Shown: positions 37,653 through 47,097 of the stretch, one piece after another
Position numbering within the stretch: position 1 is the first letter of the stretch
How the letters are laid out: each line of letters begins with the position of its first letter
Assembly (NCBI RefSeq): GCF_000025965.1
Contig: NC_006824.1
Location: 124,001 to 188,000, forward strand
Source of the DNA: Aromatoleum aromaticum EbN1
Lineage (GTDB): Bacteria > Pseudomonadota > Gammaproteobacteria > Burkholderiales > Rhodocyclaceae
Length of the DNA stretch: 64,000 nucleotides
Reading direction: 5' to 3'
Notes under the pieces: model-generated
Databases searched by the model: none
What the model was told of the DNA's origin: nothing
The model's input: only the letters and a program-made list of their open reading frames with translations
Translations under genes and position numbers: made by a program

Positions 37653-38849
37653 TCAAGCCCCCTCGTACCAAGCTTTCACGATCTTGTTGTCAATGATTTC
37701 GACGACCTGGTCGTAAGCGTCACGAATACGGCTGTAGGTTTTGGCGCCGCCCTCCCACTTGCTGACGTCGTAGACGGTGCCGAAGCCGGTGGCGGTGGTG
37801 CCGATGACGCTCGAGAAGGGTATCTCGACGGGCAGGACCTTAGCGGTGTAGGTCGAAACGATCCACTCGCGGACCACGGAGGCCGACGCCTCCTGCGCAT
37901 TCACCGCGCTCAAGAGGATGTTCACGAAGTCGAACTCTTTGACGAAGTTCCGCTTCTCGAACGAGCTCGCCAGGTCGGAGAACAGCGACCAGTATTGAGC
38001 GGCTGAGGCGAAGTCCAAGCTCTTGGGCGGCAGCGGCATCAGCATCCCGTCCGCGGCCATCAGGGCGTTGATGGTAAGGTACGAGAGAGAAGGCGGCGTG
38101 TCTAGCACGATGGTGTCATAGTCCACCGCCAAGTCTTGGAGGGCAGGGGCGAGGATGTCCCAGAATTCAAAGCCGGGCTTCTCGGCCACTTTGTGAGGGA
38201 TGACGAACTCGGCCGAGAAGAGGGTAGGGGCACCGGGAATCAGATCCAGCCCGTCCCAGTATGTGGGTTGGATTGCGTATCGGAGATCCTTCTGGTCCCC
38301 GAAAATAAGGGGCATCACCGTCGCGTCGCTGTCGACTTCGGCTGAGGGCAGCAGCCCGCACAGAGAAGAGAGCGATGCCTGCGGATCCAGGTCGACGATG
38401 AGCACTTTCCGGCCGCGCAGAGTCAGGCCTTGAGCCAACGACATCGCGGTCGTCGTCTTGGTCGAGCCCCCTTTGAAATTGCTGACGACTACAATGCGGC
38501 CGCGTTTTCCCTCGGGGCGTTTCTTGATCTTGCTCTCAGCCTGGACCCATTGCCGGGTCTCAGCCAAGGTGAAGACCCGCCCACGGCCCGCGCCCTGCGC
38601 GACCCCTGGTGGCAGGTCACCCTTGCCGATGAGATAATTGATGCGCGCCCGGTCGATGCCGCAGAGCGTCGCAAGCTGAGTGGTTGTGTATTCAGGTGGG
38701 TTTTTGCGCGGGTGCGGCTTGAGCATGCTGTCGCGCACCAATGCCAACATGTCGTCTGCGATACCCGCGAGTTCGATGAGTTGAGCTGGGCCGACTTTCG
38801 CTTCGATGGGCTTCAGCTTGAGATCAGATTCGGGTGTCGTCAGTGCCAT
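37653..38849 (-). CDS. parA: ParA, plasmid partition ATPase with N-terminal DNA-binding domain (type Ia)
   Basis: A 398-residue ParA. The N-terminal ~100 residues hold a MerR-like helix-turn-helix (TTTQLATLCGIDRARINYLIGKGDLPPG), which in type Ia proteins represses the par promoter. Walker A is VVVSNFKGGSTKTTTA, Walker A' VLIVDLDPQASLS, Walker B TIVLDTPPSLS. ATG 38847-38849 is preferred because GAAGG is 6 bases upstream; an in-frame ATG at 38921 has no site. Drives segregation with ParB. Distinct from IncC, which lacks the N-terminal domain. Confidence 0.92.
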   Translation of the reverse strand: MALTTPESDLKLKPIEAKVGPAQLIELAGIADDMLALVRDSMLKPHPRKNPPEYTTTQLATLCGIDRARINYLIGKGDLPPGVAQGAGRGRVFTLAETRQWVQAESKIKKRPEGKRGRIVVVSNFKGGSTKTTTAMSLAQGLTLRGRKVLIVDLDPQASLSSLCGLLPSAEVDSDATVMPLIFGDQKDLRYAIQPTYWDGLDLIPGAPTLFSAEFVIPHKVAEKPGFEFWDILAPALQDLAVDYDTIVLDTPPSLSYLTINALMAADGMLMPLPPKSLDFASAAQYWSLFSDLASSFEKRNFVKEFDFVNILLSAVNAQEASASVVREWIVSTYTAKVLPVEIPFSSVIGTTATGFGTVYDVSKWEGGAKTYSRIRDAYDQVVEIIDNKIVKAWYEGA

Positions 38850-39076
38850 GGCAAGCCTTCTTTGTTTTAGGATCGCGCCTCTTGCACTGAGGCGACGACT
38901 AAGCTTCCATTCGACGCTCATGGTGCAAAATAACTCCGAAGCGGAGAATACGCGGTGATGCAGCGGGGCGCAAGTCCACCTCGCATATTCCCACCTACCG
39001 CAGACTCTAAAAGAATCAGTCGATTACGCTGGTTACCTGGAATGAAGGGTGAAGGTTGCCTAGCTCCTAGCGCATT

Positions 39077-39200
39077 TGCAATTAACCATCTTACCGGTTT
39101 GCTTTGTATCCCTTAAAAATGGTTTTCTTGACATTCGTTGATGTGCTCAGACGTCGGCGTAGGAGGTTGTAGACTGGGAAGTCTAAGATGGTTAATTGCA
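39077..39200. repeat. 17-bp perfect inverted repeat upstream of parA
   Basis: TGCAATTAACCATCTTA (39077-39093) and its complement (39184-39200) are 90 bp apart. It lies 230-350 bp upstream of parA and encloses an AT-rich segment with TTGACA-like text at 39128. It might be an operator pair, a partition site or the ends of a tiny non-coding mobile element. The remaining 38850-39076 has no gene. Confidence 0.55.
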
Positions 39201-39232
39201 TTTAGCGAGAGTGAGACTATGATTTTCAATAG

Positions 39233-39424
39233 CTGCTGGGAGGAGAGCCTGACGTCCTTGCTTTTCGTTTTGAGGAGGAGCGCTGGGACGCCAATCCTTC
39301 CCGGTACTTGCTCGAGATTGGCCTGAGCCCCCTGCTTGTTGAGGAGCTGGCGTCTAATCCGGACCACGAATGGATGCAGCATAGCGGCGACTCTGATACC
39401 GGAGCGGTCTTGACTTACGCTTGA
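39233..39424 (+). pseudogene. Open segment, remnant of a small gene
   Basis: Sixty-three codons read LLGGEPDVLAFRFEEERWDANPSRYLLEIGLSPLLVEELASNPDHEW..., protein-like and acidic, ending TGA at 39422. It has no start: a TAG precedes it, while an ATG at 39220 after GAGAGTGAG is in another frame, so a frameshift near the start is likely. Family unknown. Confidence 0.35.
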
Positions 39425-39548
39425 CGTAACGCGCCGGCGTTGAGGTGAGCTGCCCTACCAGACGGCCAAGACCGAACACTGCGCCGCACAGGAGAACCGC
39501 AGTCGGGCTTACCTGGCATCCAAAACAAGCCCGATTTGCTAGCAGATA

Positions 39549-40648
39549 CTAACTTTCCCGAAAGTAATGCCATATGGGCGATAATATGCGGCATGAAATG
39601 CAAGCGAACTTCCGACGGTCGCGCCCACGATCATCACACCTTGCAGGTGATGCGGCAGCAGGCCATCAAAGCGGTGCGTGAGGGGCAGACCGTGCAGAGC
39701 GTCGCCGCCTCGTTCGGCGTGAATCCTCGCAGCGTCTTCCGCTGGCTGGCCGACTTCGCCAACGGCGGCCAGAACGCCCTGCTCGCCAAGCCGATCCCGG
39801 GACGTCCGCCCAGGCTCAGCGCCGAGGAGATGGCCTGGCTCGCCCGCGCGGTCCGCGACCACACCCCGCAGCAGTTCAAGTTCGAGTTCGGGCTGTGGAC
39901 GCTGACGCTGATCCGTCACCTGATCAATCGTCAGCTCAAGAAGGAACTGTCGGTTTCCTCGGTCCACCGGCTCATGAAGATCCTGGGCTTCAGCGCCCAG
40001 AAACCGCTCTATCAGGCCTGGCAGCAGGATCCCGTGCTGGTGCGGACCTGGGAGACCGAGACCTATCCCGCCATTCGCGCCGAAGCGCGTGCGACGGGCG
40101 CGACGATCTACTTTGCCGACGAGTCGGGAATCCGTTCCGACTACCACACCGGCACCCCCTGGGCGCCGCAGGGCCAGACGCCGGTGGTGACGGCCACCGG
40201 CCGGCGCTTTTCGCTGAACATGATCTCGGCGGTGAGCGCGCAGGGCGAGTTTCGGTTCATGCTGCATGAAGGCTCGGTCGGTGCGAAGGTCTTTCTGGAG
40301 TTCCTCAAGCGCTTGATGATCGGCGCTCAGAAGCCGGTGTTCGTCATCGTCGATGGTCATCCGATCCACAAGGCAAAGTTGATCAAGACCTATGTCGACA
40401 GCCTCGGCGGCCGGCTGAAGCTGTTCTACCTGCCGCCGTATTCGCCGCACCTGAACCCGGACGAAACGGTCTGGGCGCAGGTGAAGCGCAAGGTTTCGCG
40501 CCAGGTGGTCGAGAGCAAGGAGGACATGAAGCGCCTCGCACTCGGGGCCCTGCGCAGCATTCAGAAACTCCCCGAGCTCGTGAAGTCATTCTTCCGGCAA
40601 CCAGAGTGTCAATACGCTCTATAGTGACACTACTTATTGAAAAGTTAG
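39549..40648 (+). mobile_element. IS630-type element, copy 1 (1100 bp)
   Basis: Ends CTAACTTTCC.../complement CTAACTTTTC..., flanked by TA at 39547-39548 and 40649-40650. An apparently identical element in inverted orientation is at 62007-63106. Confidence 0.93.
39593..40624 (+). CDS. IS630-type transposase, copy 1
   Basis: A 343-residue transposase: N-terminal helix-turn-helix (AIKAVREGQTVQSVAASFGVNPRSVFRWL), winged-helix region (LTLIRHLINRQLKKELSVSSVHRLMKILGFS) and a DDE core with Asp in IYFADESGIRSD, Asp in FVIVDGHPIHKA and Glu in HLNPDETVWAQVKRK. Start ATG 39593, 44 bp inside the left end. Uninterrupted and the same protein as copy 2, so likely recently active. Confidence 0.94.
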   Translation: MKCKRTSDGRAHDHHTLQVMRQQAIKAVREGQTVQSVAASFGVNPRSVFRWLADFANGGQNALLAKPIPGRPPRLSAEEMAWLARAVRDHTPQQFKFEFGLWTLTLIRHLINRQLKKELSVSSVHRLMKILGFSAQKPLYQAWQQDPVLVRTWETETYPAIRAEARATGATIYFADESGIRSDYHTGTPWAPQGQTPVVTATGRRFSLNMISAVSAQGEFRFMLHEGSVGAKVFLEFLKRLMIGAQKPVFVIVDGHPIHKAKLIKTYVDSLGGRLKLFYLPPYSPHLNPDETVWAQVKRKVSRQVVESKEDMKRLALGALRSIQKLPELVKSFFRQPECQYAL

Positions 40649-40805
40649 TAAGGCGGAGGCGTCCTCCCCCGATGTTGAGCTCGCCCACCCTGCAGCTCAG
40701 AGTCGCCGCTGACAGCCCTCGGGTGCCCTCATGGACGCATTCGCATTCGGGCGCCTGCATCCCTTGGTAGAGCACGAGGTTCCAGCCAGTGGACCCCGAA
40801 CGAAA

Positions 40806-40825
40806 ACGGAGCCCTCAGGCTCCGT
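40806..40825 (-). terminator. Factor-independent terminator of the nucleotidyltransferase operon
   Basis: ACGGAGCC and GGCTCCGT form a perfect 8-bp stem with a 4-base loop; on the minus strand TTTTCG follows. It is 25 bp after the stop at 40850. Confidence 0.8.
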
Positions 40826-40849
40826 CGTCAATGAGTTCCGCCAACCAGG

Positions 40850-41263
40850 TCAGGCAGCCGCTTTGGTCCTGTCCAGAGCATACTGCCTCGTCTGGTATGG
40901 CATCAGCTCGCCCAAGCGGCTGGTGAGGTCCATCGAGGCGCCCCATGCCACCGCCAAAGGATCCTTGCAACCGGCGGCCTCCGCCTTGGGTGCAGGTGAG
41001 GAGGGCTGGAACTGGCGGATAGCCGAAAGCAGCCGTAGCTTCCGCTCCTTCGGCAAGACGTTGAAGCGGGCCAGCCTGTCGACCAGGTAGCCGGCATCTG
41101 GCCGGAGGTTGACGGGCACATCAGCCAGGTTGGGAACCTCGCCGGCGTACCAGAGGCGTTCAGCGACCTCGCGCAGCAGCCCAGAATCGACACGCGCGAA
41201 GCCTTGGCGCGCTACGTCGCCAAGCATTCTCTCTAGTGCCGCTCCTCGAGCCAACCGTTTCAC
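40850..41263 (-). CDS. Unrecognised protein coupled to a nucleotidyltransferase
   Basis: A 137-residue protein starting GTG 41261-41263 inside the stop of the preceding gene (GTGA). Begins MKRLARGAALERMLGDVARQGFARVDSGLLREVAERLWY and is helical with a Pro/Ala linker (FQPSSPAPKAEAAG). I recognise no family and see no HEPN RX4-6H signature. The strict coupling to a small nucleotidyltransferase and shared terminator suggest a two-gene module, perhaps toxin-antitoxin or defence. Confidence 0.55.
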   Translation of the reverse strand: MKRLARGAALERMLGDVARQGFARVDSGLLREVAERLWYAGEVPNLADVPVNLRPDAGYLVDRLARFNVLPKERKLRLLSAIRQFQPSSPAPKAEAAGCKDPLAVAWGASMDLTSRLGELMPYQTRQYALDRTKAAA

Positions 41264-41841
41264 GAAGGTCTCCTCTCGTCAAATTTTCTTCTAACATGGG
41301 CCAAATTCGGGGTCAAGTCAGGCCCCACGTAGTATTTGGCTGCCTCCAGCGCCAATTGTTCAAACCGTTCCCACGAGGCCTCCGGCAGGGCGAGGAGGGT
41401 GAGGATGTCCTCCAGATCCACGTCACCTAGGCGGCCGAGCTTGGACAGGGCAATGTCCTCGATGCTCGGCAGCATCACGACTACGGGTGACTCGCGGATG
41501 CCCTCGAGGGGCACGGCGTGGTCCTGGTAGTCCATGTGGAGCGGGCCCAGGGTCGGGTTGAAGGTCGGGTCGTAGGCCAGCTGCGAGGGCCCCTCCTCCG
41601 GATCGTCGTAATCCACCGGTGGCAGGTCAGCAAGGATGAGCATCAGTTCGCTCTTGAGCGGCTGCGGATACGCGAACTCGGCGTCGACGTCCGTGCTGGC
41701 CCGGGACTGGGCGTAGAGATGCACCGCGCAGCCCCCGAAGATATATGCGTGGACGGCGCCGGGCGGCACTTGGCGCCGAGCGAGTTCCTCGCCTAGGTTG
41801 CTGAAGAGCTGCAGGATCGCATCCGTCATCGGGGTGTTCAT
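41260..41841 (-). CDS. Nucleotidyltransferase-like protein (DUF6036/AbiEii type)
   Basis: A 193-residue protein with a minimal nucleotidyltransferase core: AYIFGGCAVHLYAQSRASTDVDAEFAYP carries the Gly-Gly and the Asp-x-Asp pattern of polymerase-beta-like folds (about 38-65), and later LPSIEDIALSKLGRLGDVDLEDI resembles the Lys/Asp region of DUF6036 and AbiEii proteins. Start ATG 41839-41841. Such proteins act as toxins or as antitoxins by nucleot(id)ylating partners in several systems. First gene of a two-gene operon. Confidence 0.65.
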   Translation of the reverse strand: MNTPMTDAILQLFSNLGEELARRQVPPGAVHAYIFGGCAVHLYAQSRASTDVDAEFAYPQPLKSELMLILADLPPVDYDDPEEGPSQLAYDPTFNPTLGPLHMDYQDHAVPLEGIRESPVVVMLPSIEDIALSKLGRLGDVDLEDILTLLALPEASWERFEQLALEAAKYYVGPDLTPNLAHVRRKFDERRPS

Positions 41842-42007
41842 GATGCCTCCAAGAGTGCTGCCTGCAATTGTATCGGGATAGCGTGGAAGGCCAGACTCAA
41901 GTTTCGCAGCTGAAGCACAGCAGAGGAGGCGGCCGCAGTCCTGCGTCGCCTCCGATTCTCCTGGTAAGGCGGGCGTAGGCCGACTCCCATGTCGCCAGGT
42001 CGATCCC

Positions 42008-42041
42008 GTCAGGCTTGTCTGGGTTGCCAGACAAGCCTGAC
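42008..42041. repeat. 15-bp perfect hairpin
   Basis: GTCAGGCTTGTCTGG (42008-42022) and its complement (42027-42041) with a 4-base loop, followed by TTGCTAGCA. The text ACAAGCC(T)GA(C)TTGCTAGCA recurs with two mismatches at 39525-39544, also beside a smaller hairpin. No T-tract, so not a simple terminator. Confidence 0.7.
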
Positions 42042-42080
42042 TTGCTAGCAATTCACTTCGAAGCGTTGCCATCCCCAAAG

Positions 42081-42361
42081 TTAAGCTGGCGCACCCGGCA
42101 GCCCAGGCATGGTGCTCGCAAGTTCGAACTGGACCGGCCGCTGCGGCTTTTTCTGGACGACCGCTGTGCGGGACAGCACTGGGGTGCGGTGCGTGACGTC
42201 ACCAACCCGCAGGGCGACGAGGTCGCATCCGCGAAGCTTGCTGTCGATGGCGAGATTGAACATTGCCAGATCGCGCACGCGGTGTGCGTTCTGGAGGTGA
42301 ATGCGGATGGCCCAGATATCCTTGGGCTTCAGCGGTGCCTTCTGGCGTTGATGCGGGCCAT
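42081..42361 (-). pseudogene. Short integrase fragment
   Basis: From ATG 42359-42361 it reads MARINA, slips one frame, then APLKPKDIWAIRIHLQ...RDLAMFNLAIDSKLRGCDLVALRVGDV and RTAVVQKKPQRPVQFELA, the N-terminal half of a common small tyrosine recombinase (the SKLRGCDLV Arg is the first catalytic residue). It then breaks off. The HxxR box and Tyr are absent. An IS5 end lies 14 bp upstream of its start. Confidence 0.75.
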
Positions 42362-44110
42362 GATGTTTCTCCTAAGAACCTATCCCGGTAGGTCGACTGT
42401 CAAATCGCCGGGGGGTTGATTTGAGAGGACACGGCGATGGGACTGGTCTGCAAGGATGACGGGTGGCGGCTGCCGGACGAGTTGTGGGCGAAGATGGAGC
42501 CGTTGTTGCCAGCGCGCAAAGCGCACCCGCTGGGCTGTCATCGGCCGCGGGTGCCGGACCGAATCGCGATGAATGCGATTCTGCTGGTACTGCGCACCGG
42601 GATGCAGTGGAACGCGCTCAACGGCAGCGGGATTTGCTCGAGCAGTTCGGCGTACCGGCGGTTTGCCGAATGGCGCGATGCGGGCGTTTTTGGGCGCTTC
42701 TGGCACGAGGGTTTGCTCGAGTACGATCGCCTCGAGGGCATTGACTGGAGTTGGCTGTCGTTGGATGGGGCGATGACCAAAGCGCCGTTGGGTGGGGAAA
42801 AAAACCGGCCCCAACCCTACGGATCGCGGCAAAGGCGGCGTCAAGCGCAGTCTGTTGACCGAGGCGAGCGGCATTCCGCTGGCCATTGAAATCGATGGCG
42901 CGAACCGCCACGACATGAAGCTGGTCGAGGCGACGCTGGGCAAGCTGATGGTCAAACGGCCAACCCCGAGCATGACACGACCGCAGGGCCTGTGCCTGGA
43001 CAAGGGATACGACTACGACGAAGTGCGGGAGCTGGTAGCCGGCCTCGGATTTACTGCCCATATCCGCGCCCGCGGCGAGGAACAGCGTGACATCCTGCGG
43101 ATTCCGACCCAACGTGACCGCTGATTCCGAAATAGTGTGACCGGTGAATCCGCGGGTCGTGACCGCGGATTCCGATTTGATCGTGACCGATTTCGGCCAG
43201 TTGTCGGAATGGGCGGTCACGTTGTCGGAATCGTCGGTCACGATCAAATCGGAACGGGTTTGTGAGGCCAAGCGTGGCAACGTCGTTTGTCAGGCCGGCT
43301 ACCCTCGCGCGCTTTGCGCGGAGACCGAGGATGCCGGCGGAGCGGATTGCCATGCACAAGATCAGGGAGCTGTTGCGGCTCAAATACGACTGCACGCTGT
43401 CGCACGAGCGCATTGCCCGCGCGCTGTCGATTTCCAAAGGAGTGGTCGCCAAGTATGTGAAGGCGGCCGAGGAGTGCGGCCGGCCGTGGGCCGAGTTGTC
43501 AGCGGCCGACGAGGCCGAGCTGCGCCGGGTGCTGGGGGTGACCAGGCGTGGACGTGGCGCGAGCGTGGGCTACGCGGCGCCGGATCTGGCGGCGGTGCAT
43601 CAGGGGCTCAAGCGAAAGAACGTCACGCTGGCGTTGCTGTGGGAAGAGTACGCGCAGACGGCCGACGGGCCGAGCTATCAGTACTCGCGCTTTTGCGACC
43701 TGTACCGCGCGTTCGCCCGCACGCTCAAGCGCTCGATGCGCCAAGTGCACCGCGCCGGCGAGAAACTCTTCATCGATTACGCGGGCCACACGGTGCCGAT
43801 CGTCGACGCCGACACGGGCGAGATTTCGCGCGCGCAGATCTTCGTCGCGGTGCTCGGCGCCTCGAGCTATACGTTCGCCTGCGCCACGGCGACGCAGTCG
43901 CAGGCCGACTGGCTGGGCTCGCTCGCCCGGGCGCTGGCCTTCATCGGCGGCGTGCCCGAGCTCGTCGTGCCCGACAATACGCGCTCGCTCATCGGTCAAG
44001 CCGACCGGTATGAGCCGCAACTGCAGCGCACCACCGCCGAGTTCGCCGCGCACTACGGCGTGGCGATCCTGCCCGCGCGCCCTTACAAGCCGCAGGACAA
44101 GGCGAAGGCT

Positions 44111-46195
44111 TCATATTGCACCTTGTGTGGTTGATGAAACGGCGATGAGCGTCGGCGACCTGCTTCCATAGCGCCCGCCGGCCCCCTTGGTGACGAGGAC
44201 CTCTCCGACTGGCTCGTACAGGCAACGGTGATTGTTGCCGTAGAGATGGCGCCGCAGCAAGCCTTGCCGCCCCCACTGGTGAATGGTGGTGGGGCATACG
44301 TCCAGTTGCTTTGCCAACTCGTCCCCGGTCCGCATGCCGCGCTCACGCAGGCGTTCGAAGCGGCTCTTCAGGTGATAGGCATTGCGCAGGACGATCACCT
44401 TCTTGAAGGTGAAGCTCTGGCCTTGCCAATTGCGGTAGCCCAGTTCGTTGAGTCGCGCTGCGACCTGCCGGTCCGTGCAGGTCTCGAGCAGTTCGTCCAC
44501 CGTCTGCACTACCTGCGGCGACGTCTTGCGGATCTGGGCGATCGGCTTCGGCTTGTCGATCAGCAACGAGCGGGTCTTGCCACCGCGGAAGCGAACGTGA
44601 ATGGACACCCGGTCGGCCTTGACGAGCGTCACATCTTCGATGAGCAGCGCCATCATGCGCTTGCGCTCGATCGGCTCGGTGCGCGGATCATTCCAGACAT
44701 GCCGGAACTCCTTCGCGAGCGCGAGGATGCGTCCGCGCGCCTCCTCGCCGAGCAGCCCCTGGTCGGCGGCGCGCTGGCGCTCATGCTCGCGCTGCAGCGC
44801 ATCGAGCTGACGCAGCCGCGCGTTCCAGTCTGCCTCCAGCGCGTCGGCCACCAGGCGATTGTCCGGATCGACCTTGAGGTAACGACGCCGCGCGAGTTCC
44901 GCTTCGTACCGTGCCCGCTCCAGTTGCGAGGCGCGCAGCGTCTCGGCCTGCTCGAGGCGCCCGGCGATCTCTTCCTGCACCGCAAGGGCGACCTCGATGG
45001 CCGCCGGTGCCACGCTCTCCAGCAGCAGCGCACTGATCGCCTCGTCGATCGGGCGCCCGCGCACCGACTGACACAGCTTGCCGGCGCGGCGTACCACCGC
45101 GTCCGTGCACTGGTAATACGGTTCGAGACGGCCCTCGACCTCCTGATAGCGCACGCGCATGCGCGCCCCGCACAGGCCGCAAACCACGCGCCCCTGCAGC
45201 AGCCCCGTGCCCTCGCGCGGCACCCGACCTCGGGACGCCTCACCAAAGCCGCCCACGTTCTGCTTGAGTGTCGCCTGATTGCGCTCGTACTCCTCCCAGT
45301 CGATGTACCCCACATGCGCATCGCGGATCAGAACGTGCCACTGTTCGCGCGCCACCTTGTGCTGAACGGACTTGAGCTGCGCGTTGCGCCCGCCACGGGT
45401 GCGCCCATAGACGAAGGCGCCGGCATAGCGCGGGTTGTGCAGGATCTGCACCGCGCGCGAGTGGTCCAGCGTCGCCCACAGCAATTCGCCCTTGCCGATG
45501 CCGCCACGGATGCGGCGCGGGAACGCCCACCCCTCGCGTTGAAACCGGCGCACCACGGCGCTTGCCGAGCCGCATTCGGCAAAGCTCACGAACAGCAGGC
45601 GCAGCGTGTCCTGGATCTGCCGGTCGGGGTCCAGAACGACCGAACCGTCGGCACCATAAACGAGCCCGATCGGCAGGGCCAATTCCAACTCGCCGCGGCG
45701 CGCCTTGTTGCGGATGCCGCCCTGCAGGCGAGCCCTGAGTACATGCAGTTCGGCCTCGCTCATCGTGCCCTTCAGCCCCAGCAGCAGCCGGTCGTTGAAA
45801 TGCGCCGGATCGTAGATCCCATCCTCGTCCAGAATCAGGGTGTGGGAGAGCGCTGCCAGTTCGATCAGGCGATGCCAGTCCGCGTTGTTGCGCGCCAGGC
45901 GCGAGACCTCCAAACCGAGCACGATGCCGGCATGGCCAATCGCCACCTCGCTGACCAGCTGCTGGAAGCCGTCCCGCCCCTCGGCGCTCGCTCCCGAGCG
46001 CCCCAGGTCGCTGTCGATCACATGGATGCGCTCGATCGGCCAGCCCAGTGCGCTCGCCCGCTCGCGCAGGGCATACTGACGCTTGGTGCTCTCGGTGTTC
46101 TCGAACACTTGGCGCAGCGAGGACTGGCGCACATAGAGGAAGGCATCGCGGCTGAGATGATCGGCAGTGACCTTCTGATGGGTTTCAGTAAACAT
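44111..46195 (-). CDS. Large serine recombinase
   Basis: A 694-residue recombinase. Resolvase-type catalytic domain: nucleophile Ser in AFLYVRQSSLRQV (about residue 24), Arg cluster in EVSRLARNNADWHRL (about 102) and LGLKGTMSEAELHVLRARL; then the recombinase domain, a zinc ribbon (CGLCGARM...YYQC...CQS) and a coiled coil (EQAETLRASQLERARYEAELARRR). The C-terminus has an extra helix-turn-helix region (RTGDELAKQLDVCPTTIHQW). Start ATG 46193-46195 with GGAGG 6 bases upstream, overlapping the upstream frame by 11 bp. Probably integrates and excises the element at short target cores. Confidence 0.9.
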   Translation of the reverse strand: MFTETHQKVTADHLSRDAFLYVRQSSLRQVFENTESTKRQYALRERASALGWPIERIHVIDSDLGRSGASAEGRDGFQQLVSEVAIGHAGIVLGLEVSRLARNNADWHRLIELAALSHTLILDEDGIYDPAHFNDRLLLGLKGTMSEAELHVLRARLQGGIRNKARRGELELALPIGLVYGADGSVVLDPDRQIQDTLRLLFVSFAECGSASAVVRRFQREGWAFPRRIRGGIGKGELLWATLDHSRAVQILHNPRYAGAFVYGRTRGGRNAQLKSVQHKVAREQWHVLIRDAHVGYIDWEEYERNQATLKQNVGGFGEASRGRVPREGTGLLQGRVVCGLCGARMRVRYQEVEGRLEPYYQCTDAVVRRAGKLCQSVRGRPIDEAISALLLESVAPAAIEVALAVQEEIAGRLEQAETLRASQLERARYEAELARRRYLKVDPDNRLVADALEADWNARLRQLDALQREHERQRAADQGLLGEEARGRILALAKEFRHVWNDPRTEPIERKRMMALLIEDVTLVKADRVSIHVRFRGGKTRSLLIDKPKPIAQIRKTSPQVVQTVDELLETCTDRQVAARLNELGYRNWQGQSFTFKKVIVLRNAYHLKSRFERLRERGMRTGDELAKQLDVCPTTIHQWGRQGLLRRHLYGNNHRCLYEPVGEVLVTKGAGGRYGSRSPTLIAVSSTTQGAI

Positions 46196-46470
46196 GGACC
46201 ACCTCCGACTGGGTTCGCAGCAGCATGTTGGCGAGCAGGCGCACGAATTGACGGTTGTTCGGGATGGGGGCGACGGCGCCTGCCGGGGCACTCTGGACGA
46301 AGGACGCAACGGGCGGGCTCGTCAGGATCAGCGTCAATCCGTTTAGCATGCCGTGATAGACGATGGCGCCGAGCCCCTCGGGGCGGGCCTGACCCGTCAG
46401 GACTTCGGTACGCAGCGCCTCGTAAGTCTCGACGACAGTGAGCGGGAGCCGCTGCAGATCGCCATGCCTT
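46185..46470 (-). CDS. Second frame of the helix-turn-helix gene, probably reached by -1 frameshift
   Basis: About 94 residues, TLRHGDLQRLPLTVVETYEALRTEVLTGQARPEGLGAIVYHGMLNGLTLILTSPP...RQFVRLLANMLLRTQSEVVHVY. In this frame no start codon exists before the middle. The upstream gene ends in a run of nine A residues, and a -1 slip there fuses the two frames into a ~245-residue protein. Family not recognised. Its end overlaps the recombinase start, so all are one operon. Confidence 0.6.
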
Positions 46471-46921
46471 AGGGTTTTTTTTTGCGCGCCATCGCGCGCT
46501 CGATGCTGCGGGGATGCACCGACACGCCCAACTCGGTCTCCAGGTTGAGCGCCAGCATGCGGGCGTGGATTTGACCGTCGCCTTCGAGGTGCTGCTCGAT
46601 GAAGCTCATCACCTCGGGCTTGAGCTTGTGCGCGCCCTTCGGCCCCCGCTGGCGCGGCAGCAGCCCCGCCAGTCCGTCGCGGGCAAAGGCCGCTTCGGCC
46701 TGATAGAAGGTGGGACGCGACAGACCGAACAGCGCCGCGGCATCGGCTTTGGACGCGCCCTCGAGGCTCACCTGCCGCAACATCTCGTACTTCACCTGCA
46801 CCAGATCGCGGGCGTCGAAGAACCCGCCTGTCTGGAACCAGGGGGCGCGCACCCGCTCCGGGTTCGGGTTGAGCACGCCGAGTTGTTTGAGGCGCTCGGC
46901 CTTGGCATCGCGCTTGGACAT
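46469..46921 (-). CDS. Helix-turn-helix protein of the serine-recombinase element
   Basis: A 150-residue protein starting ATG 46919-46921. Contains a transposase-like helix-turn-helix (YEMLRQVSLEGASKADAAALFGLSRPTFYQAEAAFARDGLAGLLPRQRGPKG, about 45-95) and a second helical part (LALNLETELGVSVHPRSIERAMARKKKP). It ends right after nine A residues (complement 46476-46484). Likely a DNA-binding accessory or regulator for the recombinase. A near-perfect promoter lies 31 bp upstream. Confidence 0.75.
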   Translation of the reverse strand: MSKRDAKAERLKQLGVLNPNPERVRAPWFQTGGFFDARDLVQVKYEMLRQVSLEGASKADAAALFGLSRPTFYQAEAAFARDGLAGLLPRQRGPKGAHKLKPEVMSFIEQHLEGDGQIHARMLALNLETELGVSVHPRSIERAMARKKKP

Positions 46922-46952
46922 GAGAGCAGATCTCGTGGAACGTATGTATTGT

Positions 46953-46981
46953 AAAATATGCCGCACAATAACCGCTGTCAA
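46953..46981 (-). promoter_or_regulatory. Promoter of the helix-turn-helix/recombinase operon
   Basis: On the minus strand TTGACA (46976-46981) and TATTTT (46953-46958) with a 17-bp spacer, 31 bp before the ATG at 46921. Confidence 0.7.
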
Positions 46982-47097
46982 GGTGCAGAACCACAGAGTG
47001 CGCGCGGATATCCTTAAACATCCGGGCATATCTACGCCTGCTCGGCCGAAGTGCAGCACTCATAGCGGCGAAATTTAGCTTACGTGCGCGGCACAAT

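Noticed and set aside
44228-46441. 737-codon plus-strand frame opposite the serine recombinase
   Set aside because: Shadow of codon bias; no family features, no ribosome site, and the real gene is clear on the other strand.
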